A stretch of 64,000 nt of DNA from Hymenobacter aerophilus DSM 13606 (GTDB lineage: Bacteria > Bacteroidota > Bacteroidia > Cytophagales > Hymenobacteraceae). The stretch's first letter is position 1. Every line of letters begins with the position of its first letter. Below the pieces are notes generated by a model that worked only from the letters and a program-made list of their open reading frames with translations, was not told where the DNA came from and ran no database searches. This document shows, in pieces, positions 59,882 through 64,000 of this stretch. Made by a program: the position numbers and the translations under genes. Where the stretch lies: positions 62,001 through 126,000 of the forward strand of contig NZ_KB907804.1 in assembly GCF_000382225.1 (NCBI RefSeq), given 5' to 3'.

Positions 59882-60078
59882 ATCACAGATGTTGCAGATG
59901 TTGCAGATGAAAAAGGATGCCGTTCATTGGTGGATATCTGCTGATGTTGAACAGTACCCAAAACTCAAAAGCCACCCCCTAGGGGGTGGCTTTTGAGTTT
60001 TTCATTAGTTGCAGTTGCAAAAACAGGGCCTCATCTACTATTGAACGGCATCCTTTTTCATCTGCAACATCTGTGATT
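59881..60078. repeat. inverted repeat of ATCACAGATGTTGCAGATG units (type E) enclosing a terminator
   Basis: Left arm aatcacagatgttgcagatg.. from 59881 and right arm ..catctgcaacatctgtgatt to 60078; arms extend through aaaaaggatgccgttca / gaacggcatccttttt. It spans exactly from the ung stop codon to the lepB stop codon. Confidence 0.93.
59960..59999. terminator. perfect 40-bp palindromic terminator
   Basis: 20 + 20 exact inverted repeat without spacer, centre CCCCCT|AGGGGG (59960-59999), A and T runs at both ends; serves convergent ung and lepB. Confidence 0.92.
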
Positions 60079-61293
60079 TTAGTGCACTAAGTTGAACAGG
60101 CGGTTCCAGCGGATTTTGCTCAGGAAGCTGCCGTTAGGGTCGACGGACATCCAGATGAGCACGGCCTTGCCCACGATGTGGTCTTTGGGTACGAAGCCCC
60201 AGAAACGCGAATCGAGCGAGTTGTGGCGGTTGTCGCCCATCATGAAATAGTAATCCTGCTTGAAGGTGTAGCTCGTGAGCGGCTGGCCGTTCTGCAGAAT
60301 TCGGCCCGCCCCATCGACGGTGATGCCCTCGTTGTGCTCGTAGCGGGTGATGATTTTCAGGTACTGGGGGGTGTTCTGGGGCGTCAGCTGCACGGTCTGG
60401 CCTTCTTTCGGGATTTGCAGCGGGCCGTAGTTGTCCTTGTTCCAGCTGGGGTAGGGCGGGTTCTGCAGGGCCTGGCTGTAGGGGTAGTCGGGGTTGTTGG
60501 GGAACACCTCCTGGCCCTCGCGCTGGCCCACGGGCGTTTGCAGGCTGATGATGCCCTTCACGTAGGGCTGCTGCTTGAAATAGGCGTAGGCGGCCGGCGT
60601 CATGCTGATGAGGTAGCCGGGGCCATACTCGGCGCTGTTTTCCTGGTAGGGCCGGCCGTCGGGCGTGTTGTACTCCACAATGCCGTGCTCCTTGAAGGCG
60701 GCGTACAGGTCGTCGTTGGCCTGGGGCACCTGCAGGTAGTAGCTGCTCTGCATCTCGGGGAAATTCTCGGCCGGCTTGCCATTGATGAACACCTGGCCCT
60801 GGCGCACTTCCAGCACGTCGCCGGCAATGGCCACGCAGCGCTTGATGTAATTGGTGCGCAAATCGGCGGGGTGCTCGGCCTCGAAGGGCACGTTGAACAC
60901 TACCACGTCGTTGTTCTTCACCTCCGAAAAACCCGGCAGCCGGTAGCTGGGCAGCTGGATGGCCTCGGAGTAGCTTTTCAGGTTGGTACCCCAGATGGTC
61001 TGGTGCGTGAGCGGCACCTGCAACGGCGTCTGGGGCGTGCGCGGGCCGTAGTGCAGCTTACTCACGAACAGGTAGTCGCCCACCAGCAGCGTGTGCTCCA
61101 TGCTGGGCGTCGGGATGGTGTAGGCCTCAAACGTAGCCCAGCGGATGAGTGTGGCCGCAATAACGGCGAACAGAATGGCGTCGCCCCACTCCCGAATCGG
61201 GCCCTTGCGCTTCTTGGGCACGGGCCCGCCCGCCGGAGGCGGCGTGCCGGCCGGATTCTTTTCGAGGTATTTCTCCCAGGATTGTACTGCCAT
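60079..61293 (-). CDS. lepB: signal peptidase I
   Basis: 404 residues. A Pro-rich cytoplasmic start and one membrane helix (about 38-53) precede the catalytic S64 in IPTPSMEHTLLVGDYLFVSK. The general base K151 lies in NYIKRCVAIAGD, and GDNRHNSLDSRFWGFVP is the box E motif near the C-terminus. It contains a long inserted region (about 175-300) between boxes D and E, as in other Bacteroidota enzymes. It cleaves signal peptides of exported proteins at the inner membrane. It is downstream of dapB in the parB-DUF5683-dapB-lepB string. Confidence 0.95.
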   Translation of the reverse strand: MAVQSWEKYLEKNPAGTPPPAGGPVPKKRKGPIREWGDAILFAVIAATLIRWATFEAYTIPTPSMEHTLLVGDYLFVSKLHYGPRTPQTPLQVPLTHQTIWGTNLKSYSEAIQLPSYRLPGFSEVKNNDVVVFNVPFEAEHPADLRTNYIKRCVAIAGDVLEVRQGQVFINGKPAENFPEMQSSYYLQVPQANDDLYAAFKEHGIVEYNTPDGRPYQENSAEYGPGYLISMTPAAYAYFKQQPYVKGIISLQTPVGQREGQEVFPNNPDYPYSQALQNPPYPSWNKDNYGPLQIPKEGQTVQLTPQNTPQYLKIITRYEHNEGITVDGAGRILQNGQPLTSYTFKQDYYFMMGDNRHNSLDSRFWGFVPKDHIVGKAVLIWMSVDPNGSFLSKIRWNRLFNLVH

Positions 61294-61381
61294 GATGCAA
61301 GTGAGCCAGAAAAAGCGCCTTACCGGCCAGAACCGGGACGCTGCGGTTTAAACGATGGAAGATGCGAAATAATGCGCGAAC

Positions 61382-61451
61382 TGTGATTTGGCGACTTGGT
61401 GATTTGGTCAATCGTTCTGTCATTCGCCAAATCACCAAGTCACCAAATCAC
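61382..61451. repeat. inverted repeat of type G arms
   Basis: gtgatttggcgacttggtga and ccaaatcaccaagtcaccaa pair with a 20-nt loop. The dapB stop codon TGA lies in its last bases. No type A/B core sits inside. Confidence 0.88.
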
Positions 61452-62167
61452 AGCCCCAGCATATCCTTCATGCCGAACACGCCCTGGCGGCCGGGTAGCC
61501 ACTCGGCGGCCAGCAGCGCGCCCTGCACGAAGCCCTCGCGGGTGTGAGCCTCATGCTTGAGCTCGATGGTGTCGGCCGGGCAGGAGTACGTGACGATGTG
61601 GGTGCCGATAACCGCGCCCTCGCGCTCCGACAGCACCGCCAGCTCGTTCGGCTCGGTGGTGGGCTCGTTGCGCCAGGTGGTTTTGCCGGGGAAGTGGCGC
61701 AGAATGCCTTCGGCCACCGTGAGGGCCGTGCCGCTGGGCTGGTCGACTTTCTGGGTGTGGTGGATTTCGCGCACCTGCACATCGTAGCCGCCGAACTGGT
61801 GCATTTTGGCCGCCATGTACTCGCTGAAATGAAAGAACAGGTTCACGCCCACGCTGTAGTTGGAGGCGTAGAACAGCGGCGTGCCGGTTTCGGCACTCAG
61901 GGCGCGGGCCTCGGCAAAATGGTGCAGCCACCCCGTGGAGCCGCACACCACCGGCAGGCCCTGGCGCAGGCAGGCGGCCACGTTCTGGAAGGCCGCATCG
62001 GGGTGGGTGAACTCAATGGCCACATCGACCTGGGCGGGCGTGAAATCGGCGATGCTGGTGCCGGGCCGGCTGGGGTCGATGATGCCGGCTAGCTGGTGGC
62101 CCCGCGCCCGGGCCTGGGCTTCGATGGCCCGGCCCATTTTGCCGTAGCCAATCAGGAGAATATTCAT
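61448..62167 (-). CDS. dapB: 4-hydroxy-tetrahydrodipicolinate reductase
   Basis: 239 residues. GYGKMGRAI (7-15) is the NAD(P)H-binding loop. IEFTHPDAAF, CGSTGW, ASNYSVGVNLFF and REIHHTQKVDQPSGTAL follow, with the catalytic His pair at 136-137 and K140. It makes tetrahydrodipicolinate for lysine and meso-diaminopimelate. Slightly shorter than the E. coli enzyme, as usual in Bacteroidota. Between DUF5683 and lepB on the same strand, with short gaps. Confidence 0.96.
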   Translation of the reverse strand: MNILLIGYGKMGRAIEAQARARGHQLAGIIDPSRPGTSIADFTPAQVDVAIEFTHPDAAFQNVAACLRQGLPVVCGSTGWLHHFAEARALSAETGTPLFYASNYSVGVNLFFHFSEYMAAKMHQFGGYDVQVREIHHTQKVDQPSGTALTVAEGILRHFPGKTTWRNEPTTEPNELAVLSEREGAVIGTHIVTYSCPADTIELKHEAHTREGFVQGALLAAEWLPGRQGVFGMKDMLGL

Positions 62168-62290
62168 GTTGAGAAGAGAAGCTGGGAGTGGGAAGCTAGT
62201 GGATAGAATAGGGGGAAGCTAAGGTGCACAGGTTTTGATGAGCAGCAGATGAGGCAACCGGCCGGAAGCACGCTTGGTGCCTGTTGCCTT

Positions 62291-62956
62291 CTACTTCATC
62301 GAGAACGTGAGGGCCAGGCCGGCACGCGGGAACTGGCCCGGCGTGGGTAGCACCGCCGGGTCGAGGCGCAAACTCAGGTCGTCGCTGATGTCGAAGTTGC
62401 GCAGGTGGGCGTCCACCAGCGCGTCGAGAATGGTGATGCCGTACACCACGGCTGTGTAGGCAATAAACGTGTCGCGGTTTCGGCGGTAGAAATTAACACC
62501 CACCTGAACGCCTTCGCGGGTCTTTTCCTTCTTTACCCGTTCACCATTAAGGTTTTCACTGATAAACTCCGCCGGATTCTTGTTGTAGTCGATGGGGTTA
62601 TTATCAATTACGTTGCGGCCCTTCACGTATTCGCGGTAGCGCATCTGGCTGTAGTACAGGCCGTAGCCTACGCCGGCCAGTCCGCCGTACACCAGCGGCA
62701 GCTTCCAGTAGCGGCGGTTGTATACCTGGCCCGCGCCGGGTATCAGGGCCAGCAGCGTGGCTTTCTGGGGCCGCGTTACGCGCATGCCCAGCAGCCGCTC
62801 GGTGCGCCGCGTAGTATCGACGGCGGTCGGCTTGGTGGCTACCTGCACCGAATCGGGGCCGGCGGTGGTGACCACCTGGGCCGAGGCCCCCGACGGCCGC
62901 AGCGCCGCCAGCGGCAGGCCCAGGGCGAAAAGCAGAGAATAGCGAAACCGAAACAT
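62291..62956 (-). CDS. DUF5683 membrane protein
   Basis: 221 residues. The signal peptide (1-27, ..GASAQ) is followed by RPQKATLLALIPGAGQVYNRRYWKLPLVYGGLAGVGYGLYY, the hallmark of DUF5683, and by a helix-rich region with RRNRDTFIAYTAVVYGITILDALVDAHL. Members lie between parB and dapB/lepB in many Bacteroidota; the role is unknown but probably in the envelope. A following 123-bp gap holds no repeat core. Confidence 0.93.
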   Translation of the reverse strand: MFRFRYSLLFALGLPLAALRPSGASAQVVTTAGPDSVQVATKPTAVDTTRRTERLLGMRVTRPQKATLLALIPGAGQVYNRRYWKLPLVYGGLAGVGYGLYYSQMRYREYVKGRNVIDNNPIDYNKNPAEFISENLNGERVKKEKTREGVQVGVNFYRRNRDTFIAYTAVVYGITILDALVDAHLRNFDISDDLSLRLDPAVLPTPGQFPRAGLALTFSMK

Positions 62957-63066
62957 ACGAACAGAGCAGAGAACAAGCCGCGCGGGCAGGGGAAAAACCG
63001 AACCAACCCGGCCGGCACCGATGCAACGCGCTACGCACCGGCCTTGGTATGCAAGGCCGGCCGCGG

Positions 63067-64000
63067 CTAGGAGGGTTGCAGAATGTGCAGAATCCGCTGC
63101 ATGTCCTCCACCGAGTCGAAGGCAATCTTGATTTCGCCCCGGCCCTGGGGTCCTGGTTTCACCAGCACCCGGCTGCCAAACCGCTCCGAGAGGTGCCGCT
63201 CGGTGCGCTTGATTTCGGCCACCGGCACCACCGGCTCCGGCGCCGCGGCGGCTTTCTGGCCGGTTTCGGCGCCCGCGGCGCTGCCGCCGTTGCGCACCAG
63301 CTGCTCCACCTTGCGCACCGACAGGTCTTCGGCCACAATGCGGCGAAACAGCTCCAGCTGCTGGTCCTGGCTCTCAATGCTGATCAGGGCGCGGGCGTGG
63401 CCCATGCTGATCACCGTGTCGCGCAGGCCGATCTGGATGTCGGGCGGCAGCTTGAGCAGGCGCAGGTAGTTGGTGACGGTCGAGCGGTTTTTGCCCACCC
63501 GGTCGCCCAGCTCCTCCTGCTTGAGGTTGCACTCGCTCACCAGGCGCTGGTAGCTGAGGGCAATTTCGATGGCGTTGAGGTTTTCGCGCTGGATGTTCTC
63601 AATCAGGGCCATTTCCAGCATCTGCTGGTCGTCGGCCTTGCGGATGTAGGCCGGAATGGCGTCGAGGCCGGCCAGCTTGGAGGCCTGCAGGCGCCGCTCG
63701 CCCGAAATGAGCTGGTAGGAGTTGGTGCCCGTCTGGCGCAGCGTTACGGGCTGGATGATGCCCTGCACCCGAATGCTCTCGGCCAACTCGCGCAGCGCGT
63801 CCTGGTCGAAGTGGGTGCGGGGCTGGTAGGGGTTGGCCTGAATGTGGCCCACCGGAATCAGCCCCACCGAGTTGACGGGGTGGGGCACGAGGCCCAGCCG
63901 CTCACTTTTCTTCTCGTAGCTGCCCTCAATCAGGGCGTTCAGGCCGCGGCCCAGGCCCCCGGCCCGGCGCTTGGGCGCCGCCGCCGGAGCGTTCTTCTCT
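63067..64000 (-). CDS. parB: chromosome partitioning protein ParB (5' end cut by window edge)
   Basis: 311 residues visible. The open frame continues to the window edge, where KRRAGGLGRGLNALIEG, the conserved ParB start, is read; the true ATG is a few codons beyond. PVGHIQANPYQPRTHFDQDAL, LISGERRLQASKLAG (CTP-binding GERR box), ALIENIQRENLNAIEIA and the HTH NRSTVTNYLRLLKLP follow, with a C-terminal dimer domain after an Ala/Pro linker. It binds parS and loads SMC with ParA. parA should lie just outside. The DUF5683 gene follows leftward. Confidence 0.96.
   Translation of the reverse strand, partial: EKNAPAAAPKRRAGGLGRGLNALIEGSYEKKSERLGLVPHPVNSVGLIPVGHIQANPYQPRTHFDQDALRELAESIRVQGIIQPVTLRQTGTNSYQLISGERRLQASKLAGLDAIPAYIRKADDQQMLEMALIENIQRENLNAIEIALSYQRLVSECNLKQEELGDRVGKNRSTVTNYLRLLKLPPDIQIGLRDTVISMGHARALISIESQDQQLELFRRIVAEDLSVRKVEQLVRNGGSAAGAETGQKAAAAPEPVVPVAEIKRTERHLSERFGSRVLVKPGPQGRGEIKIAFDSVEDMQRILHILQPS

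Overview
The window reads as a chromosomal segment of a GC-rich, non-sporulating member of the Bacteroidota, most likely Hymenobacter or a close relative (Cytophagales). This is inference from four things: a secreted protein with a type IX secretion (Por) C-terminal sorting domain; promoters of the Bacteroidota form TTTG/TTTT-N20-TAnnTTTG; many families that I know mainly from this phylum (DUF3276/PUR, DUF3098, DUF3822, DUF5683, DUF1573); and phylum-typical gene strings (ftsX-DUF3098-uppP-truB-ribF and parB-DUF5683-dapB-lepB). Most genes are housekeeping. No phage, transposase, plasmid or CRISPR locus was seen.

Layout. 1-6293 is a leftward operon: SpoIIM-like, multi-pass membrane protein, DUF4129, DUF4350, MoxR AAA+ ATPase and DUF58 (cut by the left edge), with a divergent RDD-family gene. 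7295-13536 holds a secreted DUF4394 protein, a GNAT-nitrilase fusion and the two subunits of a 3-oxoacid CoA-transferase. 13685-18000 is ribF-truB-uppP-DUF3098-ftsX, followed by the giant tamB-like gene, divergent from tsaD. 24203-32222 carries a hotdog protein, smpB, a CgeB-like glycosyltransferase, an NlpC/P60 hydrolase, an HNH endonuclease, an alpha/beta hydrolase, a DUF3298 lipoprotein and a fatty acid desaturase. 32263-48855 is a mixed run: a second DUF58 protein, PUR-like protein, ychF, alkA-like glycosylase, phosphoesterases, Na+/H+ antiporter, threonine aldolase, Nudix proteins, coaD, a RecD-like helicase, DUF1573, DUF423 and the YggS PLP protein. 49029-54663 holds an odd AT-rich gene encoding an isolated chemoreceptor-tip motif, rpsA, tRNA-Cys and cyanophycin synthetase. 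54850-64000 has a coiled-coil membrane protein, two methyltransferases, kdsA, apaG, ung, lepB, dapB, DUF5683 and parB (cut by the right edge).

The most striking feature is between the genes. Most gaps are filled by long inverted repeats. One superfamily (core GTCATyCwGAGC...GAAGrAyCT, 16 copies) makes hairpins of about 90-130 nt whose stems differ between copies but stay paired, so substitutions on one arm are matched on the other. Loops fall into subfamilies, and outer arms of other short repeat families often nest around the core. All 16 copies lie 3' of at least one gene, and none lies in the 11 divergent gaps. Several outer families run exactly from stop codon to stop or start codon, and in places they encode the last residues and stop codon of the neighbouring protein. 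A second pattern is a TAnnTTTG-like box only 4-6 nt before the start codon of several genes, suggesting leaderless mRNAs.
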